From: Rhodocyclaceae bacterium
GTDB taxonomy: Bacteria; Pseudomonadota; Gammaproteobacteria; Burkholderiales; Ga0077523
Assembly: GCA_020248405.1 (NCBI GenBank)
Contig: JADCHQ010000021.1
Location: forward strand, 1 to 64,000
DNA length: 64,000 bases
Direction of reading: 5' to 3'
The translations under genes were made by a program, and so were the position numbers. Shown here piece by piece: positions 50,472-59,628 of this stretch. The notes below the pieces were generated by a model. That model searched no databases and was not told the DNA's origin. It worked only from the letters and a program-made list of their open reading frames with translations. How positions within the stretch are numbered: the first letter of the stretch is position 1; every line of letters starts with the position of its first letter.

Positions 50472-51542
50472 TCATGGCCGCCCCAGGCCCGGGCGCTCGC
50501 CGGTGAATTCCGTGCGCAGGCCGCGGGCACCGTCGAACAGGACACAGGTTTGGCTGAGGTAGTAATTGCCGCTGAACAACGGTCCCAGACCGTCGAGAGC
50601 CACCGTGGTGCCGACTCTGAGGCGCGGATCGGGCTCGGCGACGCCACGGCCCACCACGAAACGGCGAGCGGCTGCTCGATAACGCGCTTCGGCCTGGGCT
50701 CTGGCCTCGTCGGCGGCAAACGGCACTGTGTGGGCGAGGGCCTGTATGCGCTCGCCGAGCACCGAACGCAGGATGGCCGAGCCGCCCTCGTCATTGCCCA
50801 GCTCACCCCCAAGCGCCGCCGCCTCGGCTTCACCCTTTACGGCCGACTTGGAAGCCACGTCCCACCCGCCAGCCGTGAGCTTGGTGCACTGGCCGGCGAG
50901 ATCGGCGACCACGGAGAACTCTCGCAGACGGGCGCCATGCACGAGCCTCAGGGGTGTGCCGCCGCGCTGGGTTCTGCGTGCGGCACGAAGGTTGTTGCCC
51001 TCGATCCAGATCTCGGCGCCGGCGGCCCGGGCGCGCTCCCGCAAGAACGCCAGGTCGCTTTGGTTTACCTGGGCGAGTATCTTGTGGGTCGGACCCGGGA
51101 GCGCCGCCCCTGGTGTGAGGCCGTGGTCCCGGGCAATGCGACCGATGGCGTCCGAGTCGCTCATGTCAGCGAAGCTGCGGGTGCGCCGGGTCATACGCAG
51201 GTCCTGGAGGCGGTCTTCGGCCAGGATGCGCACCCTGGGCGGTCCGCCCGCGGGAAACTCGCCGTGCAACGCCATGATTCGCCCATCGAACAATAGGTCG
51301 TTCCCCAGCCGCACTTCGAAGCGCTTGCCGAATTCGAGCGTGCGGCGGTCGAAGTACAGGAATCCTGGGCCGCTGTCGGAGCTCCCCCAGTTGTTGAACA
51401 GAGCCTCGCAGCGATACAGCCCTTCGCAGGACTCGCGGATCGCCAGTTCCAGCAGGCCGCCCTGCAGGGCCGGCTGGTCCACCCCGCCCACGTAAACCGC
51501 CGGGCGGGCTGCGGCCAGGGGAAGCGCGTTTCCGTCTGGCAT
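50472..51542 (-). CDS. gpD/gp27-like tail hub protein
   Basis: 356 residues. Family-typical stretches are AVYVGGVDQPALQGGLLELA, ALFNNWGSSDSGPGFLYFD, ARDHGLTPGA, VNQSDLAFLRERARAAGAEI and NYYLSQTCVLFDG. This corresponds to phage late-control protein D / T4 gp27, the trimeric hub linking tube and spike. It lies 2 bp after the small DUF5908-like gene. Confidence 0.9.
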   Translation of the reverse strand: MPDGNALPLAAARPAVYVGGVDQPALQGGLLELAIRESCEGLYRCEALFNNWGSSDSGPGFLYFDRRTLEFGKRFEVRLGNDLLFDGRIMALHGEFPAGGPPRVRILAEDRLQDLRMTRRTRSFADMSDSDAIGRIARDHGLTPGAALPGPTHKILAQVNQSDLAFLRERARAAGAEIWIEGNNLRAARRTQRGGTPLRLVHGARLREFSVVADLAGQCTKLTAGGWDVASKSAVKGEAEAAALGGELGNDEGGSAILRSVLGERIQALAHTVPFAADEARAQAEARYRAAARRFVVGRGVAEPDPRLRVGTTVALDGLGPLFSGNYYLSQTCVLFDGARGLRTEFTGERPGLGRP

Positions 51543-51544
51543 GG

Positions 51545-51718
51545 TCAGTCGGCCCAGACGCGCAGCGCGCGTTCGGCGAGCAGCCGGGCCACTTTGGCGA
51601 CATCCTCGGCGGCGGGTGGCGATGCAGACGCGTCGCGGGAACGGGAGTCCTGGTCCTGCACGACGGCCTGCCGTTCGGGCTCAGGCACGACTTCGAACTC
51701 GCTGATCACGACGGTCAT
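51545..51718 (-). CDS. Small DUF5908-like eCIS protein
   Basis: 57 residues starting MTVVISEFEVVPEPERQAVV, then a Ser/Asp/Ala-rich linker and a C-terminal helix (EDVAKVARLLAERALRVWAD). The short N-terminal beta strand with acidic helix tail and the position between the LysM and hub genes match DUF5908 proteins of eCIS clusters. The start overlaps the LysM stop (ATGA). The role is unknown. Confidence 0.65.
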   Translation of the reverse strand: MTVVISEFEVVPEPERQAVVQDQDSRSRDASASPPAAEDVAKVARLLAERALRVWAD

Positions 51719-52434
51719 GATCGCGATCCCCGAACCTGGACGAGACCTTGCGCCAGGGTCAGCAACTGTCCTGGCTGCAGGCTGCGCGGATTCTCGATGC
51801 CGTTGGCTTTGGCGATATCCTGCCACTTGCCGCCCTTGCCCGCGGCCTCGGCCAATCCCTGCACGGTGCTTCCCTGCGCCGCCGTGGCCATGGGTTCGGT
51901 GCCAGGCGATCCCCGCTGTTTTCCCGCGCCCATGCCCTCCATCTTTGCAATGACAATTTTTTGTTGCGACATCCCGAGGGACATGCTGGCTCGCAGCGGC
52001 ACCCCCTGGTCCGAGAAGTACTCCAGGCTCTCATCGAGGGAGTCGATGATGCCGTCGAACTTGAAGGAGCCCCACTCGAAGCGCACCATCGGCGGCACGT
52101 ACACCTTCTTGTCCTGTTTGGTGGGTTCGGGCTTCATCAGCTCGGTCACCTTCTGGGTGAGGCGGCGCACGTCGTCCACCGGTCCCTCGGTGCCCGGCAT
52201 CGGCGCGTTGATGTCGAACCAGATTTGCAGCGAGAGCTTGGTGGTGCCAGCACCAACGAACTGGCGGCTGGTGGATCCGTCGCTCTGACTGCCTGAGCCC
52301 GCTGGCGGCTCCACGATCTGATTTGCGTAGGTCACCTTCAATGTTTCGGGATTGAACTGCACGATTGCCTTCTTCTGGCCTGGTTTGCCCTGGTCGTTCA
52401 ACTCGAAGAGCTTTGCTGTCACCAGGCCGCTCAT
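51715..52434 (-). CDS. LysM tail adaptor protein (Afp7-like)
   Basis: 239 residues. The N-terminal domain (KKAIVQFNPETLKVTYANQI; TTKLSLQIWFDINAPMPG; PPMVRFEWGSFKFDGIIDSL; ALRASMSLGMSQQ) matches the contractile-tail adaptor family. The C-terminus has a LysM-type module (GSTVQGLAEAAGKGGKWQDI then NGIENPRSLQPGQLL). In Afp/PVC this protein joins the inner tube to the hub. It overlaps the tube-2 stop (ATGA). Confidence 0.9.
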   Translation of the reverse strand: MSGLVTAKLFELNDQGKPGQKKAIVQFNPETLKVTYANQIVEPPAGSGSQSDGSTSRQFVGAGTTKLSLQIWFDINAPMPGTEGPVDDVRRLTQKVTELMKPEPTKQDKKVYVPPMVRFEWGSFKFDGIIDSLDESLEYFSDQGVPLRASMSLGMSQQKIVIAKMEGMGAGKQRGSPGTEPMATAAQGSTVQGLAEAAGKGGKWQDIAKANGIENPRSLQPGQLLTLAQGLVQVRGSRS

Positions 52435-52898
52435 CGCGATGCCTGCGGCAGGGATACGGTTTCGTAGGCGAGCTGCAATTCCTCGACGGCCACCACGCCT
52501 TCCCGGGCGTTGAGGGCCGGGGTCTTGAGCTTGACGGGGATGCAACGCGACAGGACGAACCGCGCCTGCTCGCTGCTGCCGTCGGCGGCGAACAGCACTA
52601 CCTCGGCATCGGCCCGCAGGCCGGGATCGTCCAGGGTGGCGGAAAACCACTTCCACAGGTCAAAGCCCTTGGTCATGCCGCGCTTGAGCGTGAGCTGGCC
52701 AAACGCCGCGGGGCCGGTCAGCCGGATTTGCCGACGGTTGTCGCCGCCTTGCCGGATGGTCTTTACCTCCATGGTCATGTCCAGGCCGTCACATTCCGCG
52801 AACGCCCCTCCGCACAGCGGCGCGGATTCGCCTTCTCTGCGGATGCGCACTTCAAAATTGAAGGCGGTGAACGGATAGCCTCGTGTTTCGGCGGCCAT
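52431..52898 (-). CDS. Tail tube protein 2 (gp19-like, Afp5-like)
   Basis: 155 residues. GYPFTAFNFEVRIR, FAECDGLDMTMEVKTIRQGG, LTLKRGMTKGFDLWKWF and VAVEELQLAYETVSL give the T4 gp19-like tube signature. It is shorter on sequence similarity to tube 1 and probably forms the tube-initiation ring next to the hub. ATG 52898 overlaps the sheath-2 stop (TGATG). Confidence 0.9.
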   Translation of the reverse strand: MAAETRGYPFTAFNFEVRIRREGESAPLCGGAFAECDGLDMTMEVKTIRQGGDNRRQIRLTGPAAFGQLTLKRGMTKGFDLWKWFSATLDDPGLRADAEVVLFAADGSSEQARFVLSRCIPVKLKTPALNAREGVVAVEELQLAYETVSLPQASR

Positions 52899-55345
52899 CA
52901 CAGCACCTCCGATACAGCGGCACCGGACCCCGATTGGATGAGACGTACCGTCATGAAGCGCAGGGCCTGGGCGGGCCGGATCCTGATCTCCACCACCAGC
53001 CTGCCCTCATCCACGTCCACTGCACGGTTGATTGCCGGCCCTGCGAACACCTGGAAGGCGTCCGCCGCCCTGCGGCCCGCGAACGCCCCTCGCTGGAACA
53101 GGGCTTCGAGCGCGTGCTCGAACCGCCGCTCCACCGCACCCCGCAACGCCTCTCCATGGGGTTCGAAGACGAATTCGGTCCCAAGCCGCAGGGCCAGACG
53201 GCGAAGCAGGATGAGAAGCCTGCGAACCTGAATGGGCCGCAACTCGGGCTCTGCGGCGAGCGTGTCAGCCGCCAGCGCCATGAAGCCCGCGGGTTCGCGC
53301 CGAAGTACATTGACCCGCGACTCCTGAAGGTCCTGCCAGCGCGCGGGAAGAAGCAATGGCGTAAGCGCCACGGCACCCCGAAGCGGCTCGTTTGCCGGCG
53401 CTATCCAAGCCCCCCGCTCGCGCGAGCGCCGGGCGATAACGCCCGTGGCGGGGCCGTCGGGTGGCACCGGAACGGGGGTCTCGCCGCCCGCCGGAGCCAC
53501 GGTCCAGGGGTGATAGAGCGCTGCGAAGCTCCCCGCCGAGACGGTGCTCTCGTCTTCATCTTCGAGGCCCGCAAGCCGCCCCGCATGCTCCAGCGCGTCG
53601 TCTTCCCGCCAGTCCTCCGGCAATGCGAGCACCGCGAACAGGTCGCCTCGCGCGGCGGCCATGGTGAGCAGGGCGCGGTGCACGGGCAGCAGCGCCGCGG
53701 GCTGGGCGTCGGATTCGATCGTGTACTCGTGACGGGCGGGGAGGCGTATGCGCAGGGTGTCCGACCATGGACCGGCGCGCCCCTGCGATTCAGCCCGGAC
53801 ACGGTAGAAGTACTCGCCGGGCTCACGCCCGAAGACAAGCAGCTCCGATTCGTCAACCGACCGGCTGAAATCGGTGATGGCGAAGTCGCCGATCGCCGAT
53901 TCCTCCACCCGGTAGCGCAAGTTGCTGTGGACCGGACCCGTCGCCCAGCGCAACCGCAGGTTGCAGGTCGAGGCGTCGAATCCCGGTGCCACGGACCACG
54001 CCGGACGCGGCAGCAACGGTGCGTTGCAGTCGGAAAAGCTCAGCTCGTCCACGCCGCCGTCCCGCGGGTCGGCGCGCTCCAGCGAGAACCAGTCGGCGGG
54101 CAGGGAGCTGCTCTCGCGCTGCCAGGGGCGATGGACAGCGTCGGGCACCGCCACCAGGGTGACCTCTTCGGCGACTTCAGCACGGTTCCAGCCCAGCAAG
54201 GCGTGCATGCCGGTCAACCGCCGCGGTACCGGCGCCCGGTATCGCAGGTAGTCCGCCTTTTCCAGCAGTGTGGCGCGGGTCGCTCCTGACAGCTCCGGAT
54301 CGGTAAACAGGCTGTCGTCGAAGCGGTCGAGCCCGTCGCGCTCCAGCGCGGTGCGGTTGTCGGGCTCCGCGCCATTGCCCTCTCCGAAAGCACCGGTCAT
54401 GTCCACGGGAAAGCAAAAGCCGTCGCCGACAGTGCCATCTCCGGCCACGGGAAAGCGTTGACTGGCCAGACCTTTTCCGCCCACGCCGGCCTCGCCGTAC
54501 CTTTGTGCGTCAGTGGCCAGCTCGTTCCAGTAGCGGGCGTGGCCCGAGGCAAAACCCAGCGCGTCGATCTCGTGGCATTCGTCCTTTCCGTTTTGGGCGC
54601 GAAGATCGAAGGTGACAATGTCCGCGCGGGTAGCCGCGGCGGTGAAGAATGCCGGGTCGGCATCCGCGGGGTTCCGGGCCGGGTGCGAGCACATAACGGC
54701 CGGTCCCGCCCGGACGATGGAGTTGCCATGGGCGTCCGTGCCCTGGACCGCGGTCACAGGCGCGAAGGCTTGTCTGTCATCGATGTCGGACGTCAGGCGC
54801 AGCAGGTCCCCGGGGTTTAGGGAAGGCGCTGCCGTCAGCGCCAGTTCCAGTTCGCCGCCGCCGAGGCTGCGGGCCGCGAGAACACGTGCGGGGCGGGTTC
54901 GCAGGCGGGTGGCAATCCGCAAGCCGTCGGACCAGCTTCCTTCGCACCGCGCCCGTGCCAGCGGCGGGCGCAATTCCCAAAGCGGTCCGTTGCGCCTCGC
55001 CGCCATGATTCCAGGCATCGCGAACAGGTTCATGGAGGCGTGGGCGTGTGCCACTCGCGCGACCCAGCATCGGGTTCCGCCATTGGCGAAGAATGCCTGC
55101 ACTGCGCCTGGCAGGTGAGAACTCACCCAGCGGCTGCGTGCCCGATCCCAGGCGAGCCGGACGGCGCCCCCGAAGATGTCCGCGAACTGCGCCGGCCCGT
55201 CGATGGCCACAGGCAGGTTCAAAGGCCCGCGCGCCGCAAACCCTATGAAGCCAGCCACGTCCATGCGCGGCAGGACAGCTTCCAGGGTGCGCGGTCGGTC
55301 CTCGAAGCGGATGCCCGGCAGTCGGCGCGCGGCAGTCTCGGTCAT
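52898..55345 (-). CDS. Tail sheath protein 2, with FN3-like insertion
   Basis: 815 residues. The N-terminal sheath motif PRMDVAGFIGFAARGPLNLP and AVQAFFANGGTRCWVARVA is clear, as is the C-terminal core (SFAALYHPWTVA; RERGAWIAPANEPLRGAVAL; FMALAADTL; LGTEFVFEPHGEALRGAVER). Between about 445 and 550 is a fibronectin-III-like stretch (LRLRWATGPVHSNLRYRVEE; EYFYRVRAESQGRAGPWSDT). This is an added surface domain compared with simple sheaths. eCIS loci usually carry two or three sheath paralogues. It starts 2 bp after tube 1. Confidence 0.87.
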   Translation of the reverse strand: MTETAARRLPGIRFEDRPRTLEAVLPRMDVAGFIGFAARGPLNLPVAIDGPAQFADIFGGAVRLAWDRARSRWVSSHLPGAVQAFFANGGTRCWVARVAHAHASMNLFAMPGIMAARRNGPLWELRPPLARARCEGSWSDGLRIATRLRTRPARVLAARSLGGGELELALTAAPSLNPGDLLRLTSDIDDRQAFAPVTAVQGTDAHGNSIVRAGPAVMCSHPARNPADADPAFFTAAATRADIVTFDLRAQNGKDECHEIDALGFASGHARYWNELATDAQRYGEAGVGGKGLASQRFPVAGDGTVGDGFCFPVDMTGAFGEGNGAEPDNRTALERDGLDRFDDSLFTDPELSGATRATLLEKADYLRYRAPVPRRLTGMHALLGWNRAEVAEEVTLVAVPDAVHRPWQRESSSLPADWFSLERADPRDGGVDELSFSDCNAPLLPRPAWSVAPGFDASTCNLRLRWATGPVHSNLRYRVEESAIGDFAITDFSRSVDESELLVFGREPGEYFYRVRAESQGRAGPWSDTLRIRLPARHEYTIESDAQPAALLPVHRALLTMAAARGDLFAVLALPEDWREDDALEHAGRLAGLEDEDESTVSAGSFAALYHPWTVAPAGGETPVPVPPDGPATGVIARRSRERGAWIAPANEPLRGAVALTPLLLPARWQDLQESRVNVLRREPAGFMALAADTLAAEPELRPIQVRRLLILLRRLALRLGTEFVFEPHGEALRGAVERRFEHALEALFQRGAFAGRRAADAFQVFAGPAINRAVDVDEGRLVVEIRIRPAQALRFMTVRLIQSGSGAAVSEVL

Positions 55346-55346
55346 C

Positions 55347-55799
55347 TCACTCCATCTCCAGCCGCTCGTAGGCGAGCACCAGTTCTTCCATCGCCACGTC
55401 GGTCCCCTTGGCATTCATCGGGCCGCTGGTGTGCTTGATAATGCGCGCGCGCAAAAGCTTCCAGCTCTGGACCACGGCCGTGTGGTCCTCGTTTTGCAGG
55501 TGCACCGTCACAGTACGCAGGGCGTTCTGGTCGCCGTTGCGGATCTGGTGCAGCCATTGGTACAGGTTGAGCGAACCGATGACGCCGCGTTTCATGGTCA
55601 CGTCGGTGGACTTGTTCATCCCTGTGATCTTCATGACGCTGTTTTCCTTGGCGTTGCCGTTGCGGTACTCGGCGACGGTCACTTCCATCCCGATGCCGCT
55701 GACCTCCTGGAATCCCGCCTGGGGGCCCTCGGTGTTGCCGTCGCCGAGGTCCACGAGAAAATTGAACTGGACGTAGGGACGCTCGCGTAGAACAGCCAT
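55347..55799 (-). CDS. Tail tube protein 1 (gp19-like, Afp1-like)
   Basis: 150 residues. RPYVQFNFLVDLGDGNTEGP, FQEVSGIGMEVTVAEYRNGN, VTMKRGVIGSLNLYQWLHQI and VAMEELVLAYERLEME are the classical Hcp/gp19-like tube signature of eCIS. This is the main inner tube through which cargo is carried. It is the gene after sheath 1, the usual arrangement of a sheath-tube pair. Confidence 0.94.
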   Translation of the reverse strand: MAVLRERPYVQFNFLVDLGDGNTEGPQAGFQEVSGIGMEVTVAEYRNGNAKENSVMKITGMNKSTDVTMKRGVIGSLNLYQWLHQIRNGDQNALRTVTVHLQNEDHTAVVQSWKLLRARIIKHTSGPMNAKGTDVAMEELVLAYERLEME

Positions 55800-55817
55800 G
55801 TCGGTCTCCTGGTTTGG

Positions 55818-58718
55818 TTAGTTCTTGCGGTCGGACGTCCACTGGCCGATGCGGAAAATCACGAACTCGGCAGGCTTGAGGGGGGCAACGCCAATCAGGC
55901 AGATCAGACGCCCGTTATCGAGATCGTTCTGGCTCATGGTGGAGCGGTCGCACCGGACGAAGTAGGCCTTCTCGGGCTTGTCGCCAAGCAACGCGCCGCT
56001 TTGCCATTCATTGAGGAGGAAATCCTCGATGGTCCTTCGGACATTCGCCCAGAGCGCCTCGCCGTTGGGCTCGAATACGGCCCATTGCGTACCCTTGTCG
56101 ATGGAGCGTTCCAGATAAGCAAAATAACGCCGTACATTGACGTACTTCCACTCCGGGTCCGAGCTGATGGTGCGGGCGCCCCATAGCCTGAAGCCACGGC
56201 CCTCGAAGAATCGAAAGCAGTTAACGCCCTCTGGATTCAGGACTTCCTGCTGGGCCTTGTTGAGCATCCTCTCGAAACCGATGGCGAGGTTGACCACCTC
56301 GTTCGCGGGCGCCTTCCAGACCGCGCGCTGGATGTCGTTGCGCGCGTAAATGCCGGCGACGAACCCGCTGGGCGGAAGGGCAATCTCCCGGCGTGTGACC
56401 GGGTCGAGTACGGTGACCCATGGGTAATACAGCGCGGCGTACTTGGAATCGATGCGGCCCCGGTGCTCCAGGACTTCCCCGATGCTCTGCCCGTCGCCGG
56501 AGTCGAGAACGGCGATGCAGTAGCGAAGTTTCTGGGCGTGAGAAATGAGCAGGTTGGTGATTGAGCGGGCGTCGCTGGCGTAGCCGTTCAACAGCCCTTG
56601 CGTGGACCCGGGCGCCGCGACGATGGAGATGTCCTCGAAATCCTCCAGAGCCCGCAGCCCCGTCTTGTAGTCGGGTGTCTCCAGCCCTTCATAATCGCCG
56701 GCCGTTGGACGAACGCCGTCGTTGCCGCCGTTCAGGGCGTATTCCATGACCACCGGCGTTGCCTCGGGAAGATTGCCATCGGTCGCCGCGAACAGCGTCT
56801 TGTACAAGTCCAGGGCGTGCTTCACCGTGGAGTCTGCAAGCAGCACGATGGGCAACTCGCGGGCGTCGCTTGCCTTGGCGGGACGCGGGTCGAATTTGGC
56901 CGTTACCGAGTCATCGGCACCAGCGCGGCGATGACCCGGCTGCAGCGCGAGACCGCTCCAGGCGAGCTGGGAGCCGTCCTTGAACACCACCTCGACGGTC
57001 AGGGTCGCTACGCGGGCCTGCTGGGTGGAAGCGTTCAGCTTTGGCTTAGCGGGGGCTGGACTCTGGGGCTGGTTCAGCCAGTATTCGATGCCAATCGCCG
57101 TGCCGTCGGTGCTGAAGAACCAGTCGTTTTCCGCTTCGTTCTGGCCTGCGATCAGAAGCGTGCCCGGGTTGTTGGCCGTGGGGGAGCTGATCCACACCAG
57201 GTCACCTCGCTGAAGACCGCGCACCAGTTGGTCAGCGCCACTGGTGGTGAGCGCGTTCTGGCCGAACCGTAGTACCAAGCGCACCGAGACATTGCCGGCG
57301 TCGCCCGGGAAGCGGGCTCTGAGCAGAACACCGTTCCTGCGAGCAACGCCGGGTGCGCTGGCCGCCGCCGCTGCCGCCGTCGAAGTCTGCGCAGCCGCGC
57401 CCAGGACAACGTTGGCGGCGTCCCGTACGCCTGTCAGCGCCGTAAGCGCGTTGCGTGCCGCGTGGAGCCTGGGCACGCGCGCCGCCAGCGCGTAGTCGAG
57501 AGCAGTGGTCGCCTTGGCGGCGAGACTCGTGATGGCGGCAATGGTCTTGTCTATCTTTTCCTGGACCGCAGCGGCGGCCTGGTCGGCATCGGCCTGCGCT
57601 CGTGCCCGCCGCGCGTCCATGAGCGATGCACTGATTTTTGGCACTGCCGCCACGGCTGCGGTCCAGAGGTCAACCATCGCCGTGTCGGCGGCACTGCGCT
57701 TGGTGCTGTCGCTCTTGGCCTCATCAGCCTTGGTCTTGGCGGCGGTGGCTTTGTCGGTGAGTGCCTTGACAGCCTTGCCCGTTTGCCCGGTGAGCTTGAG
57801 GGAGTCGCGTACCGCGTCGACGCGCGACGAGAGCTCACCGGTAAGACCCGTTGCGGCGGTCGTGGCGACGGTTTCCGCCGTGCCACGCTGTGTTTCGACA
57901 TCGCCTGCGGCCTTGTCTGCTGCGGTTGCGGCGGCCAGGAGCGGCGTCTCGGCGATCGTCGCCCTCAGGGCTTCATCGGAGGCAAGCTTGGCCAAGTTGA
58001 ATTTCGTCTGTACATCCGCCGTATCAATCGTACTGGCGGCGAACTCTGTCTTCGCTGTGGCGGCCGCGGTCTTCGCCGAGGCGAGCGCCAGGCCCGTCTG
58101 GTCGAGCGCGGTTGCGGCTTGCCGGAGGGCTGCCATCGCGGCGTCGGCCGCCCGGGTTTGGTCGGCGGGGGTTGCGCCGGTATCGACTGCGGCGCGTGCA
58201 TCAGCCTCGGCGCTCTCGACGGCAGCGCCAGCGGAGGCGAGAGCGCCATTGACGGAGGCTGCCAGCAGGCCCGCGACTCGTCCGGCTGCGCCCACCGCCG
58301 CAGTTTGTTCCGTGAGCCAGCACCTGGCGTGCCCATCGGTTCGATAGCGGCCACCGCTGAGCGGCGCCGTGTCGTCCGCCAGTGTCGCAGCAGGCGGAAC
58401 GTACCCTTGCGGGGAGAGCGGCTCCAGCGGGCGGTAGACCCGCGACACGTACAGGCGTTTTCCGCCTTCCTCGAAGAACGCCCTGACCGCGTGCCAGAGA
58501 TAGTTGTGCTGTTCGTCGTCGCCGTGGCGAAGCTGGCGGCGGTCGCCGTACACGCGCTCGTAATCGAGGAGACTCGTCAGTATCTCCGGATCGAGCGTAA
58601 CGGGTCCGTAGCGGCTCGGACCGATGAAGCCGGTGGTCGTTGTACTCACACCCTCGATCGACTTCGCGCGGAAAGAGGTTTCCTCTATGTAAACGCCTGG
58701 GGCGAGGTATTCCGGCAT
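55818..58718 (-). CDS. Tail sheath protein 1, with about 320-residue helical insertion
   Basis: 966 residues. The N-terminus MPEYLAPGVYIEETSFRAKS then STTTTGFIGPSRYGPVT and the C-terminus (ALYYPWVTVLDPVTRREIAL; PPSGFVAGIYARNDIQRAVW; KAPANEVVNLAIGFE; GVNCFRFFEGRGFRLWGART; FVRCDRSTMSQNDLDNGRLI) are those of the major contractile sheath. Residues about 137-458 (57345-58310) are an Ala/Thr/Lys-rich, almost wholly helical, heptad-like segment not found in ordinary sheaths. The RBS GAGGAGAG precedes the ATG. Without the insertion the protein would be about 645 residues. Confidence 0.9.
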   Translation of the reverse strand: MPEYLAPGVYIEETSFRAKSIEGVSTTTTGFIGPSRYGPVTLDPEILTSLLDYERVYGDRRQLRHGDDEQHNYLWHAVRAFFEEGGKRLYVSRVYRPLEPLSPQGYVPPAATLADDTAPLSGGRYRTDGHARCWLTEQTAAVGAAGRVAGLLAASVNGALASAGAAVESAEADARAAVDTGATPADQTRAADAAMAALRQAATALDQTGLALASAKTAAATAKTEFAASTIDTADVQTKFNLAKLASDEALRATIAETPLLAAATAADKAAGDVETQRGTAETVATTAATGLTGELSSRVDAVRDSLKLTGQTGKAVKALTDKATAAKTKADEAKSDSTKRSAADTAMVDLWTAAVAAVPKISASLMDARRARAQADADQAAAAVQEKIDKTIAAITSLAAKATTALDYALAARVPRLHAARNALTALTGVRDAANVVLGAAAQTSTAAAAAASAPGVARRNGVLLRARFPGDAGNVSVRLVLRFGQNALTTSGADQLVRGLQRGDLVWISSPTANNPGTLLIAGQNEAENDWFFSTDGTAIGIEYWLNQPQSPAPAKPKLNASTQQARVATLTVEVVFKDGSQLAWSGLALQPGHRRAGADDSVTAKFDPRPAKASDARELPIVLLADSTVKHALDLYKTLFAATDGNLPEATPVVMEYALNGGNDGVRPTAGDYEGLETPDYKTGLRALEDFEDISIVAAPGSTQGLLNGYASDARSITNLLISHAQKLRYCIAVLDSGDGQSIGEVLEHRGRIDSKYAALYYPWVTVLDPVTRREIALPPSGFVAGIYARNDIQRAVWKAPANEVVNLAIGFERMLNKAQQEVLNPEGVNCFRFFEGRGFRLWGARTISSDPEWKYVNVRRYFAYLERSIDKGTQWAVFEPNGEALWANVRRTIEDFLLNEWQSGALLGDKPEKAYFVRCDRSTMSQNDLDNGRLICLIGVAPLKPAEFVIFRIGQWTSDRKN

Positions 58719-58749
58719 GGTGTCTCTCCTCGTTGGGAAGACCGAGTGG

Positions 58750-59628
58750 TCAGATTGTTGAGATGAACAGTTCGGACCGGCCCTCGGTCCGCAGTATCAG
58801 TTCTTGCGCCAGCTTCAGGTTGCAGTCGAATGCGTTGACGATCTGGTCGGGATTCAACTTTACGAACAGCTTCATGGAGGGGCGGCTGGCTTGGTCGAGC
58901 AGGTCACCGCGATCCGGCAGATCGCTGGGTCGGTTCTGCGACGGAGCCGCCAATGAAGCGTGGTGGACCTTGATCTTGAGCGGCCAGGTGAACCGCTTTG
59001 TAGATACCCCTGGAGAGGATGGCGGTTCGGGGTAGGAGAACATCACGGCAACTTTCCCGTCGGCGTCCGCGATGCTTCTTCCCGCGGCCTTGCCGGCGCA
59101 CTCGACGATTACCAGCGCGTGCGCCAGGCCGGGCCCGGACGGATGTTTTGTAAGTTGCGCACGCACCACCGCGGTCGAGTGGGGTGCAAAGCGCGCGGGC
59201 GCCGAGTGCAGCTCCATGGATGCTGGCATCCCCGAGGGCGGGCCGCCAGTACCGAAGGGGCCCGGCGTTGGAATCATTGTGCGAAAGGAGATCGGCAGGA
59301 AGCGGCCCAGGCGGTCGCGGACTTCGACCACGAAGGGCTCGGCCGTGGCCATGGCCTTCTGCCAGAATTGCTTGTTGCCTTCGGCGAGCTCGGGACGTGT
59401 TTTAACGCCGTTACCGAGGTCGAGCCTGCCGAACCCCGGAACTCTGTGAGTGAAAAAGACGCCGCCATGCGATACCAGCGCATTGACTCGCGCGGTTGGC
59501 CTGGTGAGCGGGAACAGGGTTACGTCGAGCCCATCGGCAACAGGCATTCCCGTGGCCGCGTCGACGAACCGCGCGCCAAAAAGCGCCACACTCGTGACGC
59601 GGTCGGGTGAGCTCGTCGATCCGTTCAC
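58750..59628 (-). CDS. eCIS-region hypothetical protein, beta-rich
   Basis: 292 residues. The N-terminal part (SVALFGARFVDAATGMPVAD GL..., VFFTHRVPGFGRLDLG) resembles carboxypeptidase-regulatory or Ig-like beta domains. The C-terminus (KLFVKLNPDQIVNAFDCNLK) is conserved-looking. No signal peptide is present. It overlaps the terminator stop (ATGA) and lies 31 bp before the sheath gene. I do not recognise a function. A capping or decoration role is possible from position. Confidence 0.6.
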   Translation of the reverse strand: MNGSTSSPDRVTSVALFGARFVDAATGMPVADGLDVTLFPLTRPTARVNALVSHGGVFFTHRVPGFGRLDLGNGVKTRPELAEGNKQFWQKAMATAEPFVVEVRDRLGRFLPISFRTMIPTPGPFGTGGPPSGMPASMELHSAPARFAPHSTAVVRAQLTKHPSGPGLAHALVIVECAGKAAGRSIADADGKVAVMFSYPEPPSSPGVSTKRFTWPLKIKVHHASLAAPSQNRPSDLPDRGDLLDQASRPSMKLFVKLNPDQIVNAFDCNLKLAQELILRTEGRSELFISTI

